Below the pieces are notes generated by a model. That model did no database searches and was not told the DNA's origin. It worked only from the letters and a program-made list of their open reading frames with translations. A DNA stretch of 64,000 bases from Novosphingobium sp. GTDB lineage: Bacteria > Pseudomonadota > Alphaproteobacteria > Sphingomonadales > Sphingomonadaceae. Position 1 is the first letter of the stretch; each line of letters begins with the position of its first letter. Of the stretch, positions 18,120 to 27,343 are shown piece after piece. The translations under genes and the position numbers were made by a program. Location of the stretch: assembly GCF_027489515.1 (NCBI RefSeq), contig NZ_JAIXZS010000083.1, positions 213,353 through 277,352 of the forward strand, written 5' to 3'.

Positions 18120-18139
18120 ATATAAAGACTTCTTTATAT
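18120..18139 (+). promoter_or_regulatory. perfect palindrome, candidate SahR operator for ahcY
   Basis: ATATAAAGA and TCTTTATAT face each other across a two-base spacer, an AT-rich perfect inverted repeat in a GC-rich region. Its architecture suits an ArsR-type dimer; SahR, an SAH-responsive ArsR-family repressor, is known to control ahcY and methionine-cycle genes in Proteobacteria. The assignment to SahR is inference from position and shape. Confidence 0.55.
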
Positions 18140-18161
18140 ACCAATTGCGCAAAGACGAGAG

Positions 18162-18208
18162 GCCCGCTAAGGGGGTGGCATGCGAGCCCACCTCCCGGCG
18201 GGCTTTTT
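18162..18208 (+). terminator. terminator-like hairpin in the ahcY leader
   Basis: GCCCGC (18162-18167) pairs with GCGGGC (18198-18203), enclosing an inner stem of GGTGG with CCACC and flanking G-C pairs, and five T follow (18204-18208). It ends 33 bases before the ahcY start and lies downstream of the candidate operator, so it is either the terminator of the preceding gene or an attenuator in the ahcY leader. It does not resemble the SAH riboswitch consensus I know. Confidence 0.6.
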
Positions 18209-18240
18209 GTCGTTTGAAATGCAATCTTGGAGACTGCCTC

Positions 18241-19650
18241 GTGGCCAGCGTGCTTGACGCCCGAAAAGACTATGTGATCGCCGATATCGGCCTTGCCGAC
18301 TTCGGGCGCGCCGAGATCAGGATTGCCGAGACCGAAATGCCCGGTCTGATGGCGCTGCGCGAGGAGTTCGGCCCTTCGCAGCCGCTCAAGGGCGCGCGCA
18401 TCACCGGTTCGCTCCACATGACGATCCAGACCGCCGTGCTGATCGAGACGCTTGTCGCACTCGGCGCCGAAGTGCGCTGGGCGACCTGCAACATCTTCTC
18501 GACGCAGGACCACGCCGCGGCCGCCATCGCCGCTGCCGGCATCCCGGTCTTCGCCGTGAAGGGCGAGAGCCTGGCCGATTACTGGGACTACGTCGGGTCG
18601 ATCTTCGATTGGGGCGATGATCTCACCGCCAACATGATCCTCGACGATGGCGGCGATGCCACGATGTTCGCGCTGTGGGGCGCGCGCGTCGAGGCGGGCG
18701 AGACGCTGTTCGAGCCGAGCAACGCCGAGGAAATCGAGTTCGTCCGCGCGCTGACGGCGTTCCTGAAGAAGAAGCCGGGCTACCTCACCGCTTCGGTGAA
18801 GGCCATCAAGGGCGTCTCCGAAGAGACCACCACCGGCGTCCACCGGCTCTACCAGATCGCCAAGGATGGCAAGCTGCCGTTCCCCGCGATCAACGTGAAC
18901 GACAGCGTGACCAAGTCGAAGTTCGACAACCTCTATGGCTGCAAGGAATCGCTGGTCGACGCGATCCGCCGCGCGACAGACGTGATGCTGGCCGGCAAGG
19001 TTGCCTGCGTTGCGGGCTTTGGTGATGTTGGCAAGGGTTCGGCCGCTTCGCTCCGCCAGGGCGGCGCGCGCGTGATGGTCACCGAAATCGATCCGATCTG
19101 TGCGCTGCAGGCGGCGATGGAAGGCTATGAAGTCGTCACCATGGAAGAAGCGGTGAAGCGCTGCGACATCTTCGTGACGGCGACCGGCAACGAAGACGTT
19201 ATCACCGCCGATCACATGAAGGCGATGAAGCCGATGTCGATCGTGTGCAACATTGGCCACTTCGACAGCGAGATCCAGATCGCGGCGCTGTCAAACTACA
19301 AGTGGACTGAAGTGAAGCCGGGCACCGACCTTGTCGAGTTCCCCGACGGCAAGCAGATCATCGTGCTCGCCAAGGGCCGCCTGGTGAACCTCGGCTGCGC
19401 CACCGGCCACCCCAGCTTCGTGATGAGCGCAAGCTTCACCAATCAGACGCTGGCGCAGATCGAGCTGTTCACGAAGGCCGATCAGTACAAGAATGAAGTC
19501 TACGTGCTTCCCAAGCACCTCGACGAAAAGGTCGCGGCGCTGCATCTTGCCAAGCTCGGCGTTCAGTTGACGACGCTTTCCGAGAAGCAGGCGTCCTACA
19601 TCGGTGTCTCGCAGCAGGGTCCGTTCAAGCCGGATCATTACCGCTACTGA
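18241..19650 (+). CDS. ahcY: adenosylhomocysteinase AhcY
   Basis: 469 residues, normal for bacterial SAH hydrolases with their roughly 40-residue insertion. It reversibly splits S-adenosyl-homocysteine into adenosine and homocysteine, relieving product inhibition of methyltransferases. Diagnostic segments are [30 protein letters not shown], the NAD-binding loop [11 protein letters not shown] followed by [17 protein letters not shown], and the C-terminus FKPDHYRY with the Lys and Tyr used in the neighbouring subunit's NAD site. GTG 18241 follows TTGGAG at good spacing. Regulation probably involves the palindrome at 18120 and the leader hairpin. Confidence 0.98.
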   Translation: MASVLDARKDYVIADIGLADFGRAEIRIAETEMPGLMALREEFGPSQPLKGARITGSLHMTIQTAVLIETLVALGAEVRWATCNIFSTQDHAAAAIAAAGIPVFAVKGESLADYWDYVGSIFDWGDDLTANMILDDGGDATMFALWGARVEAGETLFEPSNAEEIEFVRALTAFLKKKPGYLTASVKAIKGVSEETTTGVHRLYQIAKDGKLPFPAINVNDSVTKSKFDNLYGCKESLVDAIRRATDVMLAGKVACVAGFGDVGKGSAASLRQGGARVMVTEIDPICALQAAMEGYEVVTMEEAVKRCDIFVTATGNEDVITADHMKAMKPMSIVCNIGHFDSEIQIAALSNYKWTEVKPGTDLVEFPDGKQIIVLAKGRLVNLGCATGHPSFVMSASFTNQTLAQIELFTKADQYKNEVYVLPKHLDEKVAALHLAKLGVQLTTLSEKQASYIGVSQQGPFKPDHYRY

Positions 19651-19696
19651 GCCAAGCCTCAGGCACACGCAGGGGCCTTGGCGCCGCTGCAATCAG

Positions 19697-19724
19697 GAAG
19701 GCCCGCGCAGCTGCGCGGGCCTTC
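19697..19724 (+). terminator. ahcY terminator, perfect 28-base palindrome
   Basis: GAAGGCCCGCGCAG is followed immediately by its reverse complement; the stem is very GC-rich and is followed by TTCG. It lies 46 bases after the ahcY stop and about 90 bases before divL. Confidence 0.75.
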
Positions 19725-19816
19725 TTCGTATGCGGACCGCTAATGCCACATCAATCCCACAGCTTGTGGCTTCTGTAACATTGTATTTTGACGCGCCGCA
19801 CCCTAGCCAAGCAGCG

Positions 19817-22177
19817 ATGGTCCTGCCGCCGTTTGCCCTTGTTCTCGTTGCGCTGGTCCTTGCTGCCTGGACGCTGGCAGCCGCGTGGGCAGTGCTATCC
19901 GCGCGCGGACGGTTGGCCCGGGCCGAGGCGACGCAGCGCCTTGCCCGGCGCCTCTCGCGCATGATCGAGGAAGCACCCGCTCTGCCCCTGCTGGTGCGGG
20001 CGGATGGCCGAATCGAAGGGCCATCGCGGTTGGCCGGATGGTTCGGTCTCGATGCCGTGCCGGGATACCTCAGCGAACTCGACGCAGGTGAGAAGGGGCT
20101 CGACGAGGTTCAGCTTTCGCAGCTCAGCGATGCAGTGCGCAAGGCGCAGAAGACCGGAGCGCCGTTCGAGCTGGCGCTCACCCCGCGCGGCGGCCAGCGC
20201 AGCCTAGGCGCACGTGGGCATCTGGCGGACCCGCAAGTCTCGCCCGGTGGCGCAGCGCTGGTGTGGTTCTTCGACTTTAGCGACAGCGTGGCCGAACTGC
20301 GCCGCCTGCGCGCCGAAGCCGCGTCTGCGCGCGCCGATTTTTCCGCGTTGGCGGGTCTGATCGAGGCGGCGCCGCTGCCGATGTGGTTCCGCGGGCCGGA
20401 CATGGCACTGCGCCTCGTCAACAGTGCCTACGTGAAGGCGGTGGGCGCCGCGAGCGCGGCGGATGTGGTCGCCGCCGGAACCGAACTGATCGAGCCGATC
20501 GACGGCGTGAGCGCGGCCAAGATTGCGCAGCAGGTTTTCAGTCGCCGTCTGCCGATCGAGCGGGTGGTCTCTGCGACCATCGGCGGGCAGCGGCGCTCGA
20601 TCCGCGTTTCGGACCTGCCGCTGGGCGATGACGGCGTTGCGGGCTACGCGGTCGATACCGAGGAAATGGAAGAGCTGCAGCGCCAGTTCCGCCGCTTCCG
20701 CGAGGCGCAGCGCGAAATGCTCGATACGCTCTCGGCGGGGATCGCGCAGTTCGACGAGAAGCGCAATCTGGTCTTCGCCAACCAGCCGTTCCTGCGCATC
20801 TTCAGCGTGCCGCAGGCCTGGGTGGTCGATACCCCGCCGTTCGATCGTGTGCTCGACCGCATGCGTGACAGCGCGCGCCTACCCGAAGTGCGCGACTTCC
20901 CGGAATGGCGGCGCGAACGGCAGGGCTGGTTCCTTTCGCGCGAACCGCGTGAGGAATCCTGGCACCTCGGCGATGGCACCCACCTGCGCGTGATCGGACA
21001 GCCGATGCCGGATGGCGGCCTGCTCATGATCTTCGAGGACCGCACCGAGCAGCTGCAGCTTTCTGCAACGCGCGATACGCTGCTGCGCACCCGTACGGCG
21101 ACGTTTGACAACCTGTTCGAATCGCTCGCGGTGTTCGGGCCCGATGGCCGTCTTCAACTGTGGAACCGGCGCTTTGCCAGCGAACTGGGGCTCGAGGAGG
21201 AGTTTCTCGCCACGCATCCGCGCGCCGACGTGCTGCTCAGCCGGATCGCCAAGCTGCTCAAGCGGCCCGCGCAGGTCAGCACGATCGGCCAGGTGATCCA
21301 GTCCGCCTCCTTGGAGCGCAAGCAGCAGAGCGGGCGCATTCTGCTCGCCGACGGGCGCTCTTTCGCGATTGCCGGGGTGCCGCTGCCCGATGGCAACGGC
21401 CTCCTCACCGTGCTCGACATCACCGATTCCGAGAAGGCCGAAGCGGCGCTGCGCGAACGCAATGCTGCGCTGGTCGAGGCGGACGCGGTGAAGACGCGCT
21501 TCATCGCCAACATGAGCTATGAATTCCGCACGCCGCTCACCTCGATCGGCGGATTTGCCGAGCTCCTGCAGAGCGGCATGGCGGGAGAACTGACACCGCA
21601 GGCGCAGGAGTATGTCAGCGCGATCCTCACGTCGGTCGAGCGGCTTGGCGAGCAAATCGAGAATGTGCTCGACCTTTCGCAGAGCGAGGCCGGAACGCTG
21701 CCGCTTGCCGCCGAGCCGGTCGACCTGTTCCCGCTGCTGGGAGACGTGGTGCGCGAACGCGCGGAGCGGCTGACGGCGGCGGGGATCACGCTTGATCTGC
21801 GCGGCAGCCCGGCCATCGGTACTGCGACCGGGGACCGCAAGCGGCTACGGCGCCTGTTTGGCCAGCTGATCGACAATGCCATCGCCGCGACACCCAACGG
21901 CGGCCGCATCCTTGTCGAGGCCTCGCGCCGAAAGGGCGGCAAGGCCGGCAAGGGTGCCCTGCAGGTGGTTGTCTCCGACAATGGCGAAGGCATGGACCCG
22001 GCGCAGCTGGCCCGCGCCCTCGAAGGGCTCAAGATCAGCGCGGATGGCCGGTCGGTCGAGCGTCGCGGCGGGGTCGGGTTGCCGCTGGTGCGCCAGCTGG
22101 TCGCGGCGCACGGCGGAAGCTTTGAACTTCTGTCAGAAAAGGGCGAGGGGACGAGCGCGATGGTGACACTTCCGTGA
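19817..22177 (+). CDS. divL: DivL-type PAS sensor kinase with tyrosine in the H-box
   Basis: 786 residues. An N-terminal membrane helix (VLPPFALVLVALVLAAWTLAAAW) is followed by several PAS-like modules (for example FDNLFESLAVFGPDGRLQLWN), a dimerisation domain and a HATPase. The H-box reads NMSYEFRTPLTS: Tyr568 replaces the phospho-acceptor His, the hallmark of Caulobacter DivL. ATPase boxes look intact (N-box QLIDNAIAAT, G1 DNGEGMDP, G2 GGVGLPLVRQL). In Caulobacter, DivL works with DivK and CckA at a cell pole to control CtrA phosphorylation. The downstream order tsaE-amgK-murU-addBA-trxA supports orthology. ATG 19817 is the first start leaving a normal N-terminal helix. Confidence 0.88.
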   Translation: MVLPPFALVLVALVLAAWTLAAAWAVLSARGRLARAEATQRLARRLSRMIEEAPALPLLVRADGRIEGPSRLAGWFGLDAVPGYLSELDAGEKGLDEVQLSQLSDAVRKAQKTGAPFELALTPRGGQRSLGARGHLADPQVSPGGAALVWFFDFSDSVAELRRLRAEAASARADFSALAGLIEAAPLPMWFRGPDMALRLVNSAYVKAVGAASAADVVAAGTELIEPIDGVSAAKIAQQVFSRRLPIERVVSATIGGQRRSIRVSDLPLGDDGVAGYAVDTEEMEELQRQFRRFREAQREMLDTLSAGIAQFDEKRNLVFANQPFLRIFSVPQAWVVDTPPFDRVLDRMRDSARLPEVRDFPEWRRERQGWFLSREPREESWHLGDGTHLRVIGQPMPDGGLLMIFEDRTEQLQLSATRDTLLRTRTATFDNLFESLAVFGPDGRLQLWNRRFASELGLEEEFLATHPRADVLLSRIAKLLKRPAQVSTIGQVIQSASLERKQQSGRILLADGRSFAIAGVPLPDGNGLLTVLDITDSEKAEAALRERNAALVEADAVKTRFIANMSYEFRTPLTSIGGFAELLQSGMAGELTPQAQEYVSAILTSVERLGEQIENVLDLSQSEAGTLPLAAEPVDLFPLLGDVVRERAERLTAAGITLDLRGSPAIGTATGDRKRLRRLFGQLIDNAIAATPNGGRILVEASRRKGGKAGKGALQVVVSDNGEGMDPAQLARALEGLKISADGRSVERRGGVGLPLVRQLVAAHGGSFELLSEKGEGTSAMVTLP

Positions 22178-22190
22178 TAGAGTCTGGCAC

Positions 22191-22640
22191 ATGATCATTC
22201 CGCTGCCCGATCTTGCCGCAACCGATGCGCTCGCCCGGCGCATTGCGGCGCTGCTGCATCCGGGCGACGTCGTGGCGCTGAGCGGCGGGCTTGGCGCGGG
22301 CAAGACGACGCTGGCGCGCGCGATTATTGCAGCGCTCGGCTATGCGGGCGAAGTGCCGAGCCCGAGCTTCGCGATCATCGAAGTTTATGATCCGCCGGCA
22401 CTGCGGCTGCGGGTTGTCCACGCCGATTTCTATCGGCTTGAGGACCCTGAAGAGGTGGTCGAACTCGGTCTCGATGACTACCGCGCCGATGCCGTGCTGA
22501 TTGCCGAATGGCCGGAACATGCCGGCGGCTTCGCGCAGGAACCAGCCTGCTTGTCGATAAGGCTCGAAATCCTCGAAAAGGAGCGTGTCGCCATTGTCGA
22601 GGCAGGGCCGCATTGGCTAGAGCGCAGGGGATGGAAGTGA
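22191..22640 (+). CDS. tsaE: tRNA threonylcarbamoyladenosine biosynthesis ATPase TsaE
   Basis: 149 residues. Walker A is GGLGAGKTTL (about residues 32-41), followed by VPSPSFAIIEVY, VHADFYRLEDPEEVVELGLDDY and LIAEWPE, the ordered motifs of TsaE. TsaE works with TsaD and TsaB to make t6A at position 37 of ANN-decoding tRNAs; its ATPase resets the complex. Length is usual. It starts 13 bases after divL, and its stop overlaps the amgK start. Confidence 0.95.
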   Translation: MIIPLPDLAATDALARRIAALLHPGDVVALSGGLGAGKTTLARAIIAALGYAGEVPSPSFAIIEVYDPPALRLRVVHADFYRLEDPEEVVELGLDDYRADAVLIAEWPEHAGGFAQEPACLSIRLEILEKERVAIVEAGPHWLERRGWK

Positions 22641-23644
22641 CCTCACCTGCTACACAGGCCCCTGAAAGCGCGCTTCCCGAAGGGGCGCACCCGTTTCTAG
22701 CTGCCGCTGGTTGGGGCACCTCCGTGGTCGAGCCGATCCCGGGTGATGCTTCGGCACGGCGCTATTTCCGCCTGCGCCGCCCCGCTGCGACGGCGATGCT
22801 GATGCATGCGCCGCCGCCGGGCGAGGATCCCGAGCCGTTCATCCGCGCGGCACGCTGGCTTGATGCCAACGGCATGCGCGCGCCGCAGATTTTTGCAGAG
22901 GACGTGGCCAGCGGTTTCGTGCTGCTGCAGGACTTCGGCGAAGTCCGCATGCGCGAGTATCTCGATGCCTGGCCGCAGGACGAGCGCGAGGTTTATTCGC
23001 ATGCCGTCGACGCGCTGGTGCAGCTGCACCGCCTTCCGCCTGGGCCGTTCACACTCTATTCGCTGGCGGAATACCAGCGCGAGGCGCGGCTGTTCGTGGA
23101 ATGGTACTGCCCGGTGCAGGGGCTTGGTGTCGATCTCGCAGGATGGACGCGGGCGTGGGAAGAAGTGCTTGGCCCGCTGCTGTCGCGCCAGCGCCCTGGT
23201 GTGACGGTGCTGCGCGATTATCACGCCGAGAACATCATGCTTGATGGCGGTCTCGGCAAGCAGGGCCTGCTCGATTTTCAGGATGCGCTGGTTGGCCATG
23301 CCGCCTACGATCTCGTCTCGCTGCTGCAGGACGCGCGGCGTGATGTCGATCCGGCGCTGGAGCGGGCGATGCTCGATCATTACATCGCCGCGAGCGGCGC
23401 CGACGCCCATTTCGCCGAGGACTACGCTCGGCTCGGCGCGCAGCGCAACGCCAAGATCGTCGGCATCTTCGTGCGGCTGTGGCAGCGCGACGGCAAGCCG
23501 CGCTACCTCGATTATATCCCGCGTGTCTGGGCTCTACTGGAGCGCGATCTGGCGCATCCGGCGCTGGCGCCGGTCGCGCGCTGGTTTGATGCCAACGTGC
23601 CCGTTGACCTGCGTGAGCGCTTCGGCGGGACATACAACGCATGA
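22637..23644 (+). CDS. amgK: APH-fold sugar kinase, probable AmgK
   Basis: 335 residues. The aminoglycoside-phosphotransferase fold is shown by the catalytic loop VTVLRDYHAENIML and the metal-binding LLDFQDALVGHAAYDLVSLLQDARRDV. Followed directly by a MurU-like nucleotidyltransferase (ATGA overlap), it fits AmgK, the anomeric N-acetylmuramate/N-acetylglucosamine kinase that feeds recycled muropeptide sugars back to UDP-MurNAc, bypassing de novo (fosfomycin-sensitive) synthesis. GTG 22637 overlaps the tsaE stop and has AGGGG six bases upstream; ATG 22631 would sit directly on that site. It is not an antibiotic-resistance enzyme in this context. Confidence 0.85.
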   Translation: MTSPATQAPESALPEGAHPFLAAAGWGTSVVEPIPGDASARRYFRLRRPAATAMLMHAPPPGEDPEPFIRAARWLDANGMRAPQIFAEDVASGFVLLQDFGEVRMREYLDAWPQDEREVYSHAVDALVQLHRLPPGPFTLYSLAEYQREARLFVEWYCPVQGLGVDLAGWTRAWEEVLGPLLSRQRPGVTVLRDYHAENIMLDGGLGKQGLLDFQDALVGHAAYDLVSLLQDARRDVDPALERAMLDHYIAASGADAHFAEDYARLGAQRNAKIVGIFVRLWQRDGKPRYLDYIPRVWALLERDLAHPALAPVARWFDANVPVDLRERFGGTYNA

Positions 23645-24369
23645 GCAAGCAGCGTTCCTTGGCCAGCGACGTCGCGATGGTGCTCGCCGCCGGTATTGGC
23701 AAGCGGATGCGCCCGCTTACCGCGACGCGGCCAAAGCCGTTGGTTCGCGTCAACGGCCGCGCGCTGATCGACCACAGTCTCGACAAGCTGGTCGAGGCCG
23801 GGGTTTCGCGCGCAGTGGTCAACGTTCACTATCTTCCCGGGCAGATCGAGGCGCATCTGGCACAGCGCAGCGCGCCGGTGATCGCGGTATCGGACGAGCG
23901 CGAAGCCTTGCTCGAGACGGGCGGCGGGATGTTGAAGGCTCTGCCACTGATCGATGCCGATCCCTTCTTCTGCCTCAACAGCGACAATGTCTGGCTCGAT
24001 GGCCCGCAGACCGTGTTTGCCGCGCTCAGTGCCGCATGGGACCCGGAGCAGATGGATGCGCTGCTGCTGCTCGTCAGCCATGCGCGGGCGTTCAACTATA
24101 CCGGGCGTGGCGATTTCCACCTCGATCCGCTTGGCCGGATCAGCCGGCGCAAGCCCGGCCGGGTAGCGCCGTTCATCTATACCGGCATCCAGATCGTTTC
24201 GCAGCGCCTGCTGCGCGATGCGCCATCGGGTGCGTTCTCGACCGGAGTGTTGTGGGATCGCGCCATCGATGAGGGCCGGCTCTACGGGATATCGCATAGC
24301 GGCCTTTGGTTCGAAGTCGGCGCGCCCGAAATGATTGCGCCGACCGAAGCCGCCTTGCAGCGTGGCTGA
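23641..24369 (+). CDS. murU: nucleotidyltransferase, probable N-acetylmuramate-1-phosphate uridylyltransferase MurU
   Basis: 242 residues with the nucleotidyltransferase signature MVLAAGIGKRMRPLTATRPKP split over the G-x-G-x-R loop and the following Lys-Pro, then GGGMLKALPLI and CLNSDNVWLDG containing the metal-binding Asp. In Pseudomonas and relatives MurU converts MurNAc-1-phosphate to UDP-MurNAc after AmgK. Overlap with the amgK gene upstream strongly supports this over a generic mannose-1-phosphate guanylyltransferase. The addB start overlaps its 3' end by 8 bases. Confidence 0.87.
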   Translation: MSKQRSLASDVAMVLAAGIGKRMRPLTATRPKPLVRVNGRALIDHSLDKLVEAGVSRAVVNVHYLPGQIEAHLAQRSAPVIAVSDEREALLETGGGMLKALPLIDADPFFCLNSDNVWLDGPQTVFAALSAAWDPEQMDALLLLVSHARAFNYTGRGDFHLDPLGRISRRKPGRVAPFIYTGIQIVSQRLLRDAPSGAFSTGVLWDRAIDEGRLYGISHSGLWFEVGAPEMIAPTEAALQRG

Positions 24370-27343
24370 TCGCAAACCTAACGTCTATTCCATTGCCGCG
24401 CACCGCGGCTTTGCCGACGCACTCGTGGCAGGCCTGATCCCGCGGTATCACGAGGATGGTTTTGGCCTTGCCCGGCTGACTCTGCTGCTGCCGAGCCGCC
24501 GCGCGGTGCGTATCGTTACCGAGGCATTTATCCGCGCCAGCGGCGGAGATGGCGGCGGCGGGCTCCTGCTGCCGCGCATGGCGGTGGTGGGCGAGCTTGA
24601 TCTTGATGAGACGCTGGGCCCGCTGCTCGATCCGCTCGGCGAAGGCGCCGACCTGCCACCGGCCGCCGATCCCACTGCACGCCTGCTGGCGCTGGCGGAG
24701 ATGCTTCGCAGCGATCCTGAAACCCGCGCGACCTCGGCGCCGGGGCTCTTGCGGCAGGCGCAGTCGCTGGCGCAGGCGATGGACCGGCTTGCAGTCGAGG
24801 ATGTCGATCTGGAGGACCTTCTCGATCCCGACGTGGTCGGGCTTGTCGGCGACCTCGCCGAGCACTGGCAGCGCGGGACGGCGCAGTTCGCGCGTATTCT
24901 GGTGCACTGGCGCGCGCGCTGCGAGGCTCGCGGCGAAATCGATGCGCCGGTGCGGCGCAACCGGCTCCTCTCGCACGTGGCGGAGCGTTGGCGCAGCCAG
25001 CCGCCAGCTCAGCCGGTGGTTGCGGCAGGCGTGACGTCTGCCGCGCCTTCGGTAGCGCGTCTGCTGAGGGTGGTAGCCGATCTGCCGCACGGCGCGGTCA
25101 TCCTGCCCGATCTCGATCTCGCGCTGCCGCAGTCAATCTGGGATGCGCTTGGCGCGGCGGGCAATACGGATCGCCCCGATGCGCCCGTTTTCGCGCGCGG
25201 TGATGTGGCGACGCATCCGCAGTATCACCTCAAGCTCCTGCTTGCGCGCATGGGGATTGCGCGCGGCGAAGTGCAGTCGTGGCACCGCTCCGGCCCGGCG
25301 GCTGCGCCGCCCGAGCGTAGCCGCGCGATTTCGAACCTGTTCCTGCCACCTGAGGCGAGCACCATCTGGGCTGATTTGCCGGCAGAAGCTCGGCGGCTTT
25401 CCGGCGTGCGCCTGATGGAAACCGCGCACCCCGAGGAGGAAGCGCAGGCCATTGCGGTGCTGGTGCGGCAGGCATTGGCCGAACCCGAAAGGCGCGTCGC
25501 GGTCATCACGCCTGACCGCGATCTGGCGCAGCGGCTGGTTGCCCATCTGGAGCGCTGGGGCATTGCTGCAGACGATACCGCCGGCCGTCCGCTGTCGCAG
25601 ATGCCCGCTGGCCGGGTGCTGCTGCAACTCGCCGAGATTGCCGCAACTGCAGCCGCACCGGTGCCCTTGCTGGCGCTGCTCGGCCATCCGCTGGTGCGCC
25701 GCGGGGAGGGGCGCGCGGCATGGCTCGAGCGTGTGCGCGAGCTCGATCTCGTGCTGCGCGGGCCGCGGCCTGGGCCGGGTCTCGCCGCCGTGCGGAGCGC
25801 GGTGCTGGCAAAGGGGAAGGAGCATCCGGGCCTTGCCGCGTGGTGGCATGAGACCGCAGCGCTGCTCGAACCACTTCTCGACGATGCCGCGCCGCCATCG
25901 CTGGGTAGGGGGCTCGATACGCTTGCGCAAGTGGCCGAGGCGCTGTGCGGACCCGCCATCTGGGCCGAGGCGGACGGCCGCGCGCTGGCCGCCTTTGTCG
26001 AGCAATGGCGCGAGGCGGCGCTAGGCAGCGGACTGCCGGTTGAGGGTGCCGATCTCCACGCGCTGCTCAGCGATGCGCTGGGCGAGATCGCGGTGCGCCC
26101 GCCCTATGGCGGCCATCCGCGCCTTTCGATCTACGGTCTGCTCGAAGCGCGGATGAGCCGCGCGGAACTGGTGATCTGCGCCGGCATGACCGAGGGCAAG
26201 TGGCCAGCGTCGCCCGCACCCGACCCTCTGCTCGCGCCGCCGGTGCTGCGCGCTCTGGGCATTCCGGGCGCCGATTTCCGCATTGGCCTTGCCGCGCATG
26301 ATCTGGCTGCCGCGCTGGGTGCCCCCGAAGTCGTGCTCAGCCATGCGGCGCGCGATGCGGCGGGGCCGGTGATCCCCTCACGCTTTCTGCTACGCATCCG
26401 CGCGATGTTGGGCCGCGAGTTGCAGCATGAGACCGCAGCGGTGCGCATTGCCCGCGCGCTCGACAAGGCACCGCCTGCGCCGGCCTATCCGCAGCCAGCG
26501 CCGATGCCCAGCGCGGAGCAGCGCCGCGTCAGCATAGCCTCGACCGCGCTCGACCGGCTGCGCGGCGATCCCTACCAGTTCTATGCGTCGGCGATCCTTG
26601 GCCTGCGCACGCTCGATCAACTCGACGCCGCGCCGACGCCGGCATGGCGCGGCACCGCGGTACATGAAGTGCTGCGGCTATGGCATGAAGGCGGCAGCAA
26701 GCGCGGCGAACTTCTGCCGCTGGCGGAGCGCACGCTGGCTGAAATGAGTGCGCATCCGTTCATGCGCGGGCTGTGGCGGCCAAGGCTGCTGGCGGCGCTG
26801 CAATGGGTCGAAGACTACAATGCCGGCCTTGCGCTGCAGGGCCGGGTGCCAGTGCTGTGGGAGAAGACCGGGGCTACCGAGATCATGGGTGTGAAGCTCC
26901 ATGGCCGGGCCGACCGGATCGACCGCCTTGCCGACGGCACGCTGGCGGTGGTGGACTACAAGACCGGAAAGCCGCCATCGGGCAAGATGGTGCAGGAAGG
27001 CTATTCCCTTCAGCTCGGCCTCGTCGCCCTGATTGCAGAGCGCGGCGGGTTCGAGGGCCTTGGCGGCAAGGTCTATGGCTTCGAGTACTGGTCGCTGCAG
27101 AAGAAGTCGGATGTGTTCGGGTACTGCGAGGAGCCTGTCCCGGAGGGCAGGAAGAAGAACGGTCTACCGCGGGATGCGTTCGTCCCCGAAACGCTGCGCT
27201 ATCTCACCGAGGCCATCGAGAAGTGGATTCTGGGCAGCGAACCCTTCACCGCGCGGCCCAACCCCGACCTTCCAGGCTATACCGACTATGATCAGCTGAT
27301 GCGGCTTGAAGAATGGCAGGGCCGGGGGAAGGGCGGAGCGTGA
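24362..27343 (+). CDS. addB: double-strand break repair protein AddB
   Basis: 993 residues, GTG start overlapping murU. It has the alphaproteobacterial AddB layout: a UvrD-like but degenerate helicase body (LTLLLPSRRAVRIVTEAF, RRVAVITPDRDLAQRL, YGLLEARMSRAELVICAGMTEGKWP) and a C-terminal PD-(D/E)XK nuclease with GRADRIDRLADGTLAVVDYKTGKPP interrupted around the catalytic Asp and Lys. AddAB is a helicase-nuclease that processes broken ends for RecA loading, the counterpart of RecBCD. Directly followed by addA with GTGA overlap. Confidence 0.93.
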   Translation: MADRKPNVYSIAAHRGFADALVAGLIPRYHEDGFGLARLTLLLPSRRAVRIVTEAFIRASGGDGGGGLLLPRMAVVGELDLDETLGPLLDPLGEGADLPPAADPTARLLALAEMLRSDPETRATSAPGLLRQAQSLAQAMDRLAVEDVDLEDLLDPDVVGLVGDLAEHWQRGTAQFARILVHWRARCEARGEIDAPVRRNRLLSHVAERWRSQPPAQPVVAAGVTSAAPSVARLLRVVADLPHGAVILPDLDLALPQSIWDALGAAGNTDRPDAPVFARGDVATHPQYHLKLLLARMGIARGEVQSWHRSGPAAAPPERSRAISNLFLPPEASTIWADLPAEARRLSGVRLMETAHPEEEAQAIAVLVRQALAEPERRVAVITPDRDLAQRLVAHLERWGIAADDTAGRPLSQMPAGRVLLQLAEIAATAAAPVPLLALLGHPLVRRGEGRAAWLERVRELDLVLRGPRPGPGLAAVRSAVLAKGKEHPGLAAWWHETAALLEPLLDDAAPPSLGRGLDTLAQVAEALCGPAIWAEADGRALAAFVEQWREAALGSGLPVEGADLHALLSDALGEIAVRPPYGGHPRLSIYGLLEARMSRAELVICAGMTEGKWPASPAPDPLLAPPVLRALGIPGADFRIGLAAHDLAAALGAPEVVLSHAARDAAGPVIPSRFLLRIRAMLGRELQHETAAVRIARALDKAPPAPAYPQPAPMPSAEQRRVSIASTALDRLRGDPYQFYASAILGLRTLDQLDAAPTPAWRGTAVHEVLRLWHEGGSKRGELLPLAERTLAEMSAHPFMRGLWRPRLLAALQWVEDYNAGLALQGRVPVLWEKTGATEIMGVKLHGRADRIDRLADGTLAVVDYKTGKPPSGKMVQEGYSLQLGLVALIAERGGFEGLGGKVYGFEYWSLQKKSDVFGYCEEPVPEGRKKNGLPRDAFVPETLRYLTEAIEKWILGSEPFTARPNPDLPGYTDYDQLMRLEEWQGRGKGGA

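Noticed and set aside
18100..18240. Known SAH or SAM riboswitch upstream of ahcY
   Set aside because: The conserved core sequences of the SAH, SAM-II and SAM/SAH riboswitches are not visible; only a terminator-like hairpin is.
22637..23644. Aminoglycoside resistance phosphotransferase
   Set aside because: The fold is shared, but overlap with a MurU-like gene points to cell-wall sugar recycling.
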